NCBI GenBank assembly: GCA_949292635.1
Contig: CASEZY010000003.1
Location: 96,488-160,487, forward strand
DNA from: an uncultured Methanomassiliicoccales archaeon
GTDB taxonomy: Archaea > Thermoplasmatota > Thermoplasmata > Methanomassiliicoccales > Methanomethylophilaceae
Length of the DNA: 64,000 nt
Direction of reading: 5' to 3'
The notes under the pieces: model-generated
Database searches by the model: none
Told to the model about the DNA's origin: nothing
What the model saw: the letters and a program-made list of their open reading frames with translations, nothing else
Program-made: the position numbers and the translations under genes
In this document: piece after piece, positions 43,920 through 53,033 of the stretch
How the letters are laid out: every line of letters begins with the position of its first letter
How positions within the stretch are numbered: the first letter of the stretch is position 1

Positions 43920-45046
43920 ACGTCCTGGAGCTTCGCGATGTCACGTTCACCTACGACGGCGGCAAGCGCCCCTCGCTGAAGAATGTGAACCTTTCCATAG
44001 AGAAAGGGGTCAAGACCGTGATCCTGGGAGCCAACGGCGCCGGGAAGTCCACCCTGTTCTACCATCTCAACGGCATTCTAAGACCGGGTTCAGGCACCGT
44101 CCTCAGGAACGGCGAACCCGTATCATACCGCAGGAAGAGGTTGAGGGAATGGCGTTCCAAGGTGTCGGTGGTCATGCAGAACCCCGACGACCAGATCTTC
44201 GGGCAGACGGTGGAGGCCGATGTGGCCTACGGACCTCAGAACATCGGACTGCCGGAGGCGGAGGTCAAGGAGAGGGTGGAGGAGGCCCTGTTCATGGTCG
44301 GTCTCACCCATCTCCGCGAGCGTAGCTCTCTGAAGCTGTCATACGGTCAGAGGAAGCGTCTGGCACTTGCCGGTGCATTGGCCATGAGGCCGGAGGTGCT
44401 GATCATGGACGAGCCCACCGCCGGTCTGGATCCGCAGATGGCCCTGGAGCTGATGGAGCTGGCGGAACAGCTCCACGAATCCGGTACGACCGTGGTGATC
44501 TCCACCCATGACGTGGACCTTGCGTACGCATGGGCAGACGTGACCCACGTGCTCAGAGGCGGTGAACTTGTCTACTCCGGCGAGGCGGAGGGATTCTACG
44601 AGGACCCTGTGCAGGTGTATCTGTCCGGTCTCATGCAGCCATCCATGTTCGCCCTCAACCGCAGTCTCAGCATCATCCGCGCAATGCCGGAGGCACCGTA
44701 CCCGAGGACGGAGAGCCAGATGGTGTCAAAGGTCACCGAGCATCACCCCGGGACGGTGTCGATATTGTCGATGGCGAGGGACACCGACCCGGAGGCCGTG
44801 AACGCCGTCCTGGACGGTTACGGGGACACATCAGTGGGTGCATTCGGCGCAGGTGCCAGAAGATACATCCACCGCAACAAGCTGAGGGTGGACTACGTGT
44901 TCGACGGCTTCGAATCCTGCATGGGCAGGTGCCTGATGGGCACCGACGTTCTGATCCTCTGTGAGGACGGTTTCGTCCCGCTGCTGCAGAGGAAGGCCGC
45001 CGGCTACTCCGATTTCGGCGTATCACTCGACGTCAGGGTGCTTTAG
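43916..45046 (+). CDS. cbiO: Cobalt ECF transporter ATPase CbiO, copy 2, with C-terminal extension
   Basis: 376 residues from ATG 43916; the longer ORF lies inside copy 1. It has Walker A LGANGAGKSTLFYHLN, MQNPDDQIFGQTVEADV, LSYGQRKRLALAG, VLIMDEPTAGLDPQ and STHDVD. The two copies are clearly tandem duplicates and may form a heterodimer, as EcfA and EcfA' do in other ECF transporters. The C-terminal extension (GDTSVGAFGAGARRYIHRNK) resembles that of copy 1. Confidence 0.93.
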   Translation: MNVLELRDVTFTYDGGKRPSLKNVNLSIEKGVKTVILGANGAGKSTLFYHLNGILRPGSGTVLRNGEPVSYRRKRLREWRSKVSVVMQNPDDQIFGQTVEADVAYGPQNIGLPEAEVKERVEEALFMVGLTHLRERSSLKLSYGQRKRLALAGALAMRPEVLIMDEPTAGLDPQMALELMELAEQLHESGTTVVISTHDVDLAYAWADVTHVLRGGELVYSGEAEGFYEDPVQVYLSGLMQPSMFALNRSLSIIRAMPEAPYPRTESQMVSKVTEHHPGTVSILSMARDTDPEAVNAVLDGYGDTSVGAFGAGARRYIHRNKLRVDYVFDGFESCMGRCLMGTDVLILCEDGFVPLLQRKAAGYSDFGVSLDVRVL

Positions 45047-45076
45047 GCTATCAGTAACACTTCTGTTTGCACTTTA

Positions 45077-45236
45077 GTGATAAAGTGAGTGATAAAGTGA
45101 GTGATAAAGTGAGTGATAAAGTGAGTGATAAAGTGAGTGATAAAGTGAGTGATAAAGTGAGTGATAAAGTGAGTGAGTGATAAAGTGAGTGATAAAGTGA
45201 GTGATAAAGTGAGTGATAAAGTGAGTGATAAAGTGA
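45077..45236. repeat. 12-bp tandem repeat (minisatellite), 13 copies
   Basis: The unit GTGATAAAGTGA is repeated about 13 times, interrupted once by an extra GTGA near 45170. The array fills the space between cbiO and the Fic gene, just upstream of the TATA-like TTTATACAAT. On the - strand it stays open as a four-residue peptide repeat, which I regard as an artefact of the period. Confidence 0.95.
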
Positions 45237-45270
45237 GTAGTGATTTATACAATGTACTGGATATGTAGGT

Positions 45271-46245
45271 ATGAGCGTTGGGCCCATACCTAATTTCAAA
45301 ATCACTCCCTTAATTATGGAACAGATGAAGTCCATAGATGGGCTCATAACGTTGTGTAAAGGGATTGAAAACAGGAGGATGGGCATCAGGCTAAGAAAAA
45401 CTAGTAAGATTCGTTCTATCAACTCGTCACTATCCATCGAGGGTAATTCGTTCGATGAATCGGAAGTTCGTGATATTATAAACGGCAAGCCTGTTATCGG
45501 CCCATATGATGAGATTGTTGAGGTTCAGAATGCTATAGGGGCATACGATGCCGTTTTGAGTAAGCCACTGTGGGATCTGGGGTCATTTTTGGAAATATAC
45601 GAATTGATGATGGGCGGGCTTGTAGAAAGGACGGGATTCAGAGAATGCGATGTAGGTATATTCGAAGGCGAAAACGAGATTTACAAAGCCCCTTCTGTCG
45701 AGAACGTCGTACCATTGATGGATTCTTTGTTTGATTGGTGCAAGTCATCCGACTATCCTTTACCTATAACTGCTGCAGTTTGTCATTTCTACATAGAGTC
45801 TGTGCATCCGTTTGTTGATGGGAATGGACGCATGGGGCGCATATGGCATTACTTGACTTTGCGTAGATATAATTCAATCTTTGATCTAATTCCAATCGAA
45901 TCAAAGATTGAGCTTCATCAGTCAGAGTACTATAGTGTGTTGGAGCGGTGTCAGAAGACGAATCCCCAGGATTGTACAGAATTCATTGAGTTTAGTCTTA
46001 ACCTGTGCATAGAATTGTTGAATGATCTGACGCATCTAAAGGACGAGAGAATCTCTGGGTTGCTGCTGGCGATGGGTGATGAGCCGATGACATCTAACCA
46101 GATAATGAAGAAGATGGGGTTCTCCAGCAAGCCATATTTCTTAAAGCATTATTTGCACCCTGCCATCAAATATGGATTTGTATCAATGACTTATCCTGAT
46201 GCCCCACGGAGCCATATGCAGAGGTATCGCAAGAACGTCCTTTGA
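45271..46245 (+). CDS. Fic-domain protein (predicted AMP transferase)
   Basis: 324 residues. The catalytic Fic motif HPFVDGNGRMGR lies near residue 180. An upstream inhibitory-helix motif SSLSIEGNSF (residues about 50-59, S/TxxxEG) marks a class II self-inhibited Fic enzyme. The C-terminal 80 residues look like a winged HTH (MTSNQIMKKMGFSSKPYFLKH). Fic enzymes transfer AMP or another nucleotide to target proteins; some are toxins. No separate antitoxin is seen. The gene is much AT-richer than its neighbours and uses different codons, so recent transfer is likely. A run of nine T follows the stop. Confidence 0.9.
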   Translation: MSVGPIPNFKITPLIMEQMKSIDGLITLCKGIENRRMGIRLRKTSKIRSINSSLSIEGNSFDESEVRDIINGKPVIGPYDEIVEVQNAIGAYDAVLSKPLWDLGSFLEIYELMMGGLVERTGFRECDVGIFEGENEIYKAPSVENVVPLMDSLFDWCKSSDYPLPITAAVCHFYIESVHPFVDGNGRMGRIWHYLTLRRYNSIFDLIPIESKIELHQSEYYSVLERCQKTNPQDCTEFIEFSLNLCIELLNDLTHLKDERISGLLLAMGDEPMTSNQIMKKMGFSSKPYFLKHYLHPAIKYGFVSMTYPDAPRSHMQRYRKNVL

Positions 46246-46288
46246 GTATCGACGTATTGATTTACTTTTTTTTTGAAATATTTGGCGT

Positions 46289-47170
46289 ATGAAACACTCT
46301 GAGTTCTGTTTGGATTCCGCCAAGGAGGGCACCTCGCTGCATTGCGTAAGCCTGCTTCCGGACGGCGAACCGATTTGCGCGTTCCTGGTGGTCCACGGGA
46401 TGATGGAGCACATCACCCGTCACGGCACCCTCGCAAATGAGCTCTGCTCCCGTGGTGTGGCCGTATACGGATACGATCAGCTGGGCCACGGTCACACGGG
46501 GATCGACGACCTGGGTTACATCTCCGACTCCGACGGCGACCGTCTGCTTACGGAGGATTGCAGGAACGTTTTCTCATACATGGTGTCGCAGCATCCTGGG
46601 ATACCGCATGTGATCATGGGGCACAGCATGGGCTCCTTCATCGTGCGCAGACTTTTGGCCGCCGGTCAAAGATCGGAAGCCGTGGTGCTTACCGCGACCG
46701 GGGACGTGAGTACCATCAAGGTGAGGATAGGGCAACGGATGGTCAAGGGAAGATGCAGGAAGAACGGCAGCGACTATCGCGATCCCGATCTGAACAGGTC
46801 AGTGGTGGGCAGTCAGGGTGTGCATTTCAACCAGAGCGGCGAGCAGGTCAAGGACCCCCTTTCCGGATTCCTGTTCTCGAATCAGGCCCTCGGGGACCTG
46901 CTCAGATTGGTGGGTGCCTGCGGGAGGGATCGTACTGGGGATCTGGAAGGCATGCCGATCCTCCTGTCGTCCGGTGCCCTGGACCCTCTCGGCGATTGCG
47001 GGGCGGGGACGATCCGTGTGGCCAAGCACCTCAGGGATGCCGGTGCGGACGTGGAGGTGTACCTCTACGCCGGCGCCAAGCACAACCTCTTCCGCTATTC
47101 CGGCGGGAGGGCGGAGGCGGACATCGCGAGATGGGTGGCCCGCAGGTTCTCCGATTGTGAGAAGAATTAA
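46289..47170 (+). CDS. Alpha/beta hydrolase, monoacylglycerol-lipase-like
   Basis: 293 residues. The fold is shown by VVHGMMEHITRHG (oxyanion region), YGYDQLGHGHTG, the nucleophile elbow IMGHSMGSFIVRRLL near 113 and a late histidine in GAKHNLFRYSGG. Serine, aspartate and histidine of the triad can be assigned. Substrate is unknown; lysophospholipase or monoacylglycerol lipase is the closest description. Confidence 0.85.
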   Translation: MKHSEFCLDSAKEGTSLHCVSLLPDGEPICAFLVVHGMMEHITRHGTLANELCSRGVAVYGYDQLGHGHTGIDDLGYISDSDGDRLLTEDCRNVFSYMVSQHPGIPHVIMGHSMGSFIVRRLLAAGQRSEAVVLTATGDVSTIKVRIGQRMVKGRCRKNGSDYRDPDLNRSVVGSQGVHFNQSGEQVKDPLSGFLFSNQALGDLLRLVGACGRDRTGDLEGMPILLSSGALDPLGDCGAGTIRVAKHLRDAGADVEVYLYAGAKHNLFRYSGGRAEADIARWVARRFSDCEKN

Positions 47171-47181
47171 ATATGATTCAG

Positions 47182-47203
47182 TAGTTGAACAACTATTCAA
47201 CTA
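47182..47203. promoter_or_regulatory. ArsR-type operator upstream of the arsR gene
   Basis: A 22-bp palindrome with arms TAGTTGAA and TTCAACTA around six bases lies just before the GGAGG ribosome site of the arsR gene, where a bound repressor would block transcription. A matching site lies before the metal ATPase (47590-47611). Confidence 0.7.
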
Positions 47204-47216
47204 TTGGAGGAGACAC

Positions 47217-47570
47217 ATGAACGCTCAGCCCGTCTGCGACTGCGAGGTGATCCACGATGAGGTGGTCAGGGATACACAATCCAAGATGCTCCCCGATGAC
47301 GACTACCAGCAGCTGGCGAACCTCTTCAAGATGTTCTCGGACGGCACCAGGGTGCGGATCCTCCACGCATTGAAGCAGAACGAGATGTGCGTATGCGACC
47401 TCGCATACCTTCTCGGACTGACCAAATCAGCCGTCTCCCATCAGCTCAAGGCCCTGAGGATGGCGAACCTGGTCAAATTCCGCCGGGACGGACAGGTGGT
47501 GTACTACTCGCTGGCGGACGACCACGTGGAGAGGATCATTAACATGGGCTTGGACCATGTGAACGAGTGA
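47217..47570 (+). CDS. ArsR/SmtB-family metal-responsive repressor
   Basis: 117 residues from ATG 47217, preceded by GGAGGAG. The winged HTH is clear (FKMFSDGTRVRILHAL, then MCVCDLAYLLGLTKSAVSHQLKALR). Cysteines in the N-terminus (CDCEV) and in the alpha-3 region (EMCVCDLA) match the CadC-type Cd/Pb/Zn site. It probably represses itself and the P-type ATPase through the two palindromes, releasing DNA on metal binding. Confidence 0.92.
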   Translation: MNAQPVCDCEVIHDEVVRDTQSKMLPDDDYQQLANLFKMFSDGTRVRILHALKQNEMCVCDLAYLLGLTKSAVSHQLKALRMANLVKFRRDGQVVYYSLADDHVERIINMGLDHVNE

Positions 47571-47589
47571 GTCTTTTTTTATCGAAGAA

Positions 47590-47611
47590 TAGTTGAACAA
47601 TTGAGCAACTA
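47590..47611. promoter_or_regulatory. ArsR-type operator upstream of the metal ATPase
   Basis: The 22-bp sequence TAGTTGAA-CAATTG-AGCAACTA shares its left arm and spacing with the site before arsR; the right arm keeps six of eight symmetric positions. It lies between the arsR stop and the GGAGG of the ATPase gene, so the ATPase can be controlled separately. Confidence 0.65.
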
Positions 47612-47633
47612 AGAAATAAGGAGGAGACGGAAG

Positions 47634-49745
47634 GTGAAGAGGAAGTACGTCCTGAGGGGCCTCGACTGCCCCAACTGCTCCGCCATGATCGAGAGGGAGG
47701 TGGGGCAGCTGGAGGGCGTCTCATCATCCTCGGTGAACCTGATGCGCCAGACCCTGACGGTGGTGTTCGAGCCGTCCCTGGAGCCCACGTTGACCCAGCG
47801 TATCGAGGAGATCGTGTTCTCCCACGAGCCGGATGTGGCCGTGCTTGAGGACATGCCCTCGGAAAACGGTCACGACCATGGGCACGACCACGCTCATGGC
47901 CACGGGAACGAGCGCAACATACTCATCCGTATCGCCGTCGGTGCCGCGATCTACATACCTTCTTTCCTCGCCTTCTATTTCCTGGACCTTCCGCAGTTCG
48001 CGGAGCTGGCACTTATGATGGTGGCCTACGTGATCCTGGGTGTTGATGTGCTTTACGCGGCCGCACGCAACATCACCAAGGGCAGAGTCTTCGACGAGAA
48101 TCTTCTGATGGCCATAGCCACCATCGGCGCCTTCGCCATCGGGGAGTACCCGGAGGCCGTCGCGGTGATGCTGTTCTACCAGGTGGGAGAGTACTTCCAG
48201 GACCTGGCGGTCCGCAGGTCCCGCAACTCCATCACCGCTCTCATGGATATCCGTCCGGACACCGCCCGTGTCCTGAGGGACGATGCCATGGTGGACGTGC
48301 ACCCCGATGATGTGAAGGTGGGCGAGGTCATCCTCGTGCGCCCCGGCGAGAGGATCCCCTTGGACGGTGTCGTGGTGTCCGGGGAATGCTTGGCGGACAC
48401 CAAGGCCATCACCGGCGAGCCCGTTCCCAGGCGTCTGAAGGTGGGCGATGAAGCGCTTTCGGGATGCATCTGCACAGACGGCGCTCTGGAGATAAGGGTC
48501 GTCAAGCCTTACGGCGAGTCCACGGTGGCCAGGATCATCGACATGGTGGAGAACGCCTCCTCCAAGAAGGCGAGGACCGAGAACCTGATTACCCGCTTCG
48601 CCAGGTACTACACCCCCGCCGTGGTCGCAGCTGCCGCTGTGCTGGCGATCGTCCCCCCGCTGTTCTTCGGCGGTATATGGGATGAATGGATCCACAGGGC
48701 GCTGGTGTTCCTGGTGGTCTCCTGTCCATGTGCGTTGGTGATCTCCGTGCCGCTGACCTTCTTCGGAGGGATTGGCGCCGCATCTCGCCACGGGGTGCTG
48801 GTGAAGGGCGGCAACTATCTGGAGGCGCTGAACAAGGTGGACACCATCGTCTTCGACAAGACCGGGACCCTCACCGAGGGTGTGTTCGAGGTCACCGAGG
48901 TGATCCCCGCATCCGGATACGGGAGGGAGGATGTGATCTCACTGGCGGCTTCCGCGGAAGGTATGTCTAACCACCCCATCGCCCGCTCCATCATGGCGGA
49001 GTGCTCTGGCAAGGACGTCCCGTCGTCTCGGGGATACGAGGAGGTGGCGGGCAAGGGCGTACGCGCAATTGTCGATGGAAGGAAGGTGTGTGCGGGCAAC
49101 GGCCACCTGATGGATACCGAAGGGGTGCAATACGAGAGATGCGACATCCCCGGGACCAAGGTCTACGTCTCCGACGACGGGGCGTACGTGGGATGCATAG
49201 TGATCTCCGACCGCATCAAGAAGGACAGCCGTGAGGCCATCTCCGCGGTGAAGGGGATGGGCGTCAGGCGCACGATGATGCTCACCGGCGACGACGAGGG
49301 CACCGCCCGTTCGGTGGCGGAGTCCGTGGGTCTCGACGGCTACCGCGCCGGACTGCTGCCGGACCAGAAGGTCTCCGAGCTGGAGGACATCTGTCAGACC
49401 GCACAGGGCACCGTGGCCTTCGTGGGCGACGGCATCAACGACGCTCCCGCTTTATCACGCGCTGACGTGGGGATAGCCATGGGCGGTCTGGGCTCCGACG
49501 CGGCCATCGAGGCCGCCGACGTGGTGCTGATGACCGACGAGCCCTCCAAGTTGGTCGATGCGATACGGGTTTCCCGCTCCACCAGGATCATCGCCTTGGA
49601 GAACATAGTGTTCGCCCTGGCCGTTAAAGTGTTATTCCTGGCACTTGGTGCCGCAGGCATCGTAGGGATGTGGGAGGCGGTGTTCGCGGACGTGGGCGTG
49701 GCGCTCATCGCCGTGGTCAACGCCATGCGCATATTGCGTAAGTGA
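47634..49745 (+). CDS. cadA: Heavy-metal P1B-type ATPase (Cd/Zn/Pb exporter, CadA/ZntA-like)
   Basis: 703 residues with GTG start. An N-terminal heavy-metal-binding domain (GLDCPNCSAMIE) is followed by a histidine-rich linker (HDHGHDHAHGHGNE, residues about 82-95), then eight membrane helices with the transport motif SCPCALVISVP, the phosphorylation site VFDKTGTLTEG and hinge VGDGINDAPALSRADVG. The CPC motif with a CxxC metal domain and the ArsR partner argue for divalent soft-metal export. Complete. Confidence 0.93.
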   Translation: MKRKYVLRGLDCPNCSAMIEREVGQLEGVSSSSVNLMRQTLTVVFEPSLEPTLTQRIEEIVFSHEPDVAVLEDMPSENGHDHGHDHAHGHGNERNILIRIAVGAAIYIPSFLAFYFLDLPQFAELALMMVAYVILGVDVLYAAARNITKGRVFDENLLMAIATIGAFAIGEYPEAVAVMLFYQVGEYFQDLAVRRSRNSITALMDIRPDTARVLRDDAMVDVHPDDVKVGEVILVRPGERIPLDGVVVSGECLADTKAITGEPVPRRLKVGDEALSGCICTDGALEIRVVKPYGESTVARIIDMVENASSKKARTENLITRFARYYTPAVVAAAAVLAIVPPLFFGGIWDEWIHRALVFLVVSCPCALVISVPLTFFGGIGAASRHGVLVKGGNYLEALNKVDTIVFDKTGTLTEGVFEVTEVIPASGYGREDVISLAASAEGMSNHPIARSIMAECSGKDVPSSRGYEEVAGKGVRAIVDGRKVCAGNGHLMDTEGVQYERCDIPGTKVYVSDDGAYVGCIVISDRIKKDSREAISAVKGMGVRRTMMLTGDDEGTARSVAESVGLDGYRAGLLPDQKVSELEDICQTAQGTVAFVGDGINDAPALSRADVGIAMGGLGSDAAIEAADVVLMTDEPSKLVDAIRVSRSTRIIALENIVFALAVKVLFLALGAAGIVGMWEAVFADVGVALIAVVNAMRILRK

Positions 49746-49823
49746 GACTGTTCACCAACCCCCGGGTACTCCGGCAACCCGTAAATACGGGTCCGGCGTG
49801 CTCGGGGATCAGTCGGTGATGAC

Positions 49824-51023
49824 ATGGACAGGAAGACCATCGGTCTGATCGGCGCGGTCGGTGCGATAGTCATATTGTACTTCGCATCCGGGTCCCCGAT
49901 CCCCCTGTACTCCATGTACCAGGGTCAGCTGGGTCTTACCCAGGGTGACCTGTCCATGACCTCCGTCTGCTACCTCCTGGGGACGGTGGTGTCCCTGCTG
50001 TTCTTCCCCCGGCTGTCCGATCACCTGGGCCGCCGTCCGGTGACGATATTGATATTGTCGATATCCTTCGTGGGATGCTTCGTCTTCGCTAATCTGGACT
50101 CGCCGCAGATGCTGATGCTGGGCCGTCTGATCCAAGGCATCGTCAGCGGGCTGGGATCCAGCACCGTGGCCGCATACATAGTGGATCTCTGCGCCGACCT
50201 TCCGAGATGGGTCGGTCCCGCGATAACCAGTAGCGCACCCACGCTGGGTCTTTCCACCGGGGCATTCGTGTCCGGGGGAGTGATCCAATACACCGGGGTC
50301 ACCGCACCCATGTACTTCACCGCTGTCATGGGGTTCATCGTGGTGATCGCGTTGACGGTGGCGTGCGGTAAGGAGACCGTGGATCGTCGTCCGGGCCTGT
50401 TGAGGTCGATAATACCTCACATCATGATCCCCCCGACGGCAAGGCGCATGTTCCTGGCGTCGTCCTTTATCTTCGTGGGTACCTGGGCGGTGGGAGGTTT
50501 CTCGCAGGCCTACAGTTCCACCATCGTCCAGGAGTACTTCGGGTCGCACAACGCATTCCTTGCCGCGGCGGTGTTCACCTCATTGTTATTGCCGAACGCG
50601 GTAGGAGGGTTCTTCGCCAAGAGGTTCGATACCCGCACCGCCCAGCGCTACGGCATGGCGGGATTCGCGGTGTTCATCTCGATCATGTATCTCTCGCTGG
50701 TCTACGATAACATGGCGATGTTCATCATCGCCAGCATCGCCGCCGGATTCTCTCAGGGGATAGCGTTCACCGGCAGCGTCACCGGGGTGCTGGCACAGAC
50801 CGGCATCAAGGAACGTGCCGGGGTGTTCTCCACCATCTATCTCACATCCTACGGCGGGGCGGCCATACCCAATCTCATAGTAGGCATGGTCTCAGCCCCA
50901 TACACGGTCACCGAGATCCTATCATGGTACACCGTACTGACCATCGTGATGTTCGTACTGCTGATGATCGTCACGATCAGGAGGTATGACATCCCCGAGG
51001 GCACCGGTGTGATGCCCTCCTGA
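49824..51023 (+). CDS. Major facilitator superfamily transporter
   Basis: 399 residues, about twelve membrane segments. The loop motif FFPRLSDHLGRRPVTIL between helices 2 and 3 is the MFS signature (GxLxDxxGRR-like). The family resembles drug or sugar efflux proteins; the substrate is unknown. A good ribosome site GGTGATG precedes ATG 49824. Confidence 0.85.
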   Translation: MDRKTIGLIGAVGAIVILYFASGSPIPLYSMYQGQLGLTQGDLSMTSVCYLLGTVVSLLFFPRLSDHLGRRPVTILILSISFVGCFVFANLDSPQMLMLGRLIQGIVSGLGSSTVAAYIVDLCADLPRWVGPAITSSAPTLGLSTGAFVSGGVIQYTGVTAPMYFTAVMGFIVVIALTVACGKETVDRRPGLLRSIIPHIMIPPTARRMFLASSFIFVGTWAVGGFSQAYSSTIVQEYFGSHNAFLAAAVFTSLLLPNAVGGFFAKRFDTRTAQRYGMAGFAVFISIMYLSLVYDNMAMFIIASIAAGFSQGIAFTGSVTGVLAQTGIKERAGVFSTIYLTSYGGAAIPNLIVGMVSAPYTVTEILSWYTVLTIVMFVLLMIVTIRRYDIPEGTGVMPS

Positions 51024-51063
51024 CCTCCGCAACGCTTAATATATCGTCAACGGTGGAGGACTC

Positions 51064-51957
51064 ATGGAGAACAGGTCTGTCAAGGACTTCCTCGTCGGCG
51101 CGTTGGTCGGTATCATGTCCATGATGCCCGGGGCCAGCGGCGGTATCATCGCTGTCATCTTCGGCATCTACGAACGTCTCATCGCCGACCTGGCGGACAT
51201 CCGCAGGAAGCTTCTGAAGGACCTTAAGTTCATCATCCCCGTGGGATTGGGTATCCTGGTGGGACTCGTCGTATGCGCGGTGGGCATCAACGCCCTTCTG
51301 GACAGGTGGGAGGTGCCGCTGATGTTCTTCTTCGCTGCGCTGATCATCTTCCAGCTCCCGGACATCTACGGTCTTGCGGATTATCATGATTCCAAGCCAT
51401 CCAACGGTGCGCTGATCGTCTGCATAGTCGGTTTTGCGTTGATGGTGTCCCTGCTGTTCTTCGGCACCAGCGACTTCGGAATATCGTTCACCGACCTGAG
51501 CATCACCGACATCCTTCTGCTCTTCGCTATCGGCGTGATCATCGCCGTGTCCAAGATCGTTCCCGGCCTCAGCGGCGCCGCCATACTGCTGGCACTTGGT
51601 CTCTATACCCCGCTGATGAATTTGATCGGCGACCTTGACATGAGTACCATCATGGACCGCATAGTGGCGGTGATCCCGGTGGGCATCGGTCTGGTTGTGG
51701 GTGTGCTGGCTCTTTCCAAGGTGGTTGACTATTGCTTCACCAGGTACCGCAAGGCCTCGTACCTGTGCATATTCGGCGTCACCGTCGGTTCGGTGGTCAC
51801 CGTGATAGTCCAGGCATGCCAGGGTCTGGAGGGCACGGACATGATCCTCCTGAGCGTCCTCGGTATTGTCGTGGGTATCATCTGTGGATGGCTACTCAGC
51901 AAGGTCTCCGCCAAGTACGCGGAGGAGACCCTCTCCGATCCCGTGGGAACGGTCTGA
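51064..51957 (+). CDS. DUF368 membrane protein (polyprenyl-phosphate transporter family)
   Basis: 297 residues, about eight membrane segments, with inverted-repeat signatures MMPGASGGIIAVIFGIYERL near the N-terminus and SKIVPGLSGAAILLALGLY in the middle. DUF368 proteins have been identified as flippases that recycle undecaprenyl phosphate in bacteria; an archaeal member may handle dolichyl phosphate for glycosylation, which is inference. Promoter CTTAATATATC and GGAGGA precede the start. Confidence 0.85.
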   Translation: MENRSVKDFLVGALVGIMSMMPGASGGIIAVIFGIYERLIADLADIRRKLLKDLKFIIPVGLGILVGLVVCAVGINALLDRWEVPLMFFFAALIIFQLPDIYGLADYHDSKPSNGALIVCIVGFALMVSLLFFGTSDFGISFTDLSITDILLLFAIGVIIAVSKIVPGLSGAAILLALGLYTPLMNLIGDLDMSTIMDRIVAVIPVGIGLVVGVLALSKVVDYCFTRYRKASYLCIFGVTVGSVVTVIVQACQGLEGTDMILLSVLGIVVGIICGWLLSKVSAKYAEETLSDPVGTV

Positions 51958-52031
51958 CGTGTTCACCGAAATGCTGGTGGCTTGAGCCGTCTTCATAAAC
52001 CGACGGTCCGTGATTCGACACAGGTGCGACC

Positions 52032-53033
52032 ATGGACAAGAGGAAGCTCGGCAGGATCGAAGTGACGGAGATAGGCATCGGATGCATGGGATTCTCCCAC
52101 GGATACGGTGCGGCTCCCCCGGAGGACTATTCCGTCGACGCCATACGTTCGTCGTACGAATACGGCTGCGACTTCTTCGACACCGCCGAGGGTTACGGGA
52201 CCGAACAGTTCTATCCCGGCCATAACGAGGAGGTGGTCGGTAAGGCGTTGAAACCCTACCGCGACGACTGTGTCATCGCCACCAAGCTCCACATCAGCGA
52301 GAGCGAACTGGCGGACGATTCGTTGTACAGCGTGATACGCCGCCATCTGGAGAGGTCCATGCGCAACCTGGGCACCGATCACGTTGAGCTGTACTACCTG
52401 CACAGGCTCAACGAGAACATACCCGTGCAGGATGTGGCCTACGAGATGGGCAAGCTCATCGATCAGGGACTCATCGACGGGTGGGGACTGTCGCAGGTGG
52501 ACGTGGACACACTGTCCAAGGCACACGAGGTCACCCCGGTGTCGGCTCTGCAGAGACTGTACTCCATGTTGGAGAGGGACTGCGAGTCCGAGATCATCCC
52601 CTATTGCATGGGGCATGGCATCGGATTCGTGCCGTTCTCGCCCATCGCCAGCGGGTTCCTCTCCGGCAAGATCACCGTGGACACGAAGTTCGAGGGGGAC
52701 GACGTCCGCCGGTGGGTGCCACAACTGTCAAAGGAGAACATCACCGCCAATCAGCCCGTACTCGATGTGATATCCGACATTGCTGCGAAGAAAGGGGCCA
52801 CCAACGCTCAGATATCGTTGGCGTGGATGCTGCACAAGTATCCCAACGTGGTGCCCATCCCCGGCTCCAAGAACCGGGAGATGATGCTGGAGAATCTGGG
52901 GGCTTGGAAGGTGGAGCTCACCGAGGGCGAGTTCGCCCATCTTGAGAAGGAGTTGGATTCCATAACCGTCCACGGCCACCGCGGAGCGGTGGAATCTCAT
53001 CAGAAGACCTTCGGCAATCACTGGCGCAAGTGA
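52032..53033 (+). CDS. Aldo/keto reductase
   Basis: 333 residues. The catalytic tetrad can be assigned: D and Y in FFDTAEGYG near 50-56, K in IATKLHI near 84 and H in YYLHRLNENI near 122. The NADP-binding end PIPGSKNREMMLENLGAW is present. It resembles the AKR13-type subgroup often annotated as potassium-channel beta-like reductase. The 3' end overlaps the convergent Rrf2 gene by 16 bases. Confidence 0.9.
   Translation: MDKRKLGRIEVTEIGIGCMGFSHGYGAAPPEDYSVDAIRSSYEYGCDFFDTAEGYGTEQFYPGHNEEVVGKALKPYRDDCVIATKLHISESELADDSLYSVIRRHLERSMRNLGTDHVELYYLHRLNENIPVQDVAYEMGKLIDQGLIDGWGLSQVDVDTLSKAHEVTPVSALQRLYSMLERDCESEIIPYCMGHGIGFVPFSPIASGFLSGKITVDTKFEGDDVRRWVPQLSKENITANQPVLDVISDIAAKKGATNAQISLAWMLHKYPNVVPIPGSKNREMMLENLGAWKVELTEGEFAHLEKELDSITVHGHRGAVESHQKTFGNHWRK

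Noticed and set aside
45043..45488. Open frames on the - strand with LTLS or HFIT repeats.
   Set aside because: Artefact of the 12-bp minisatellite; they overlap the Fic gene start antisense and have no protein-like context.
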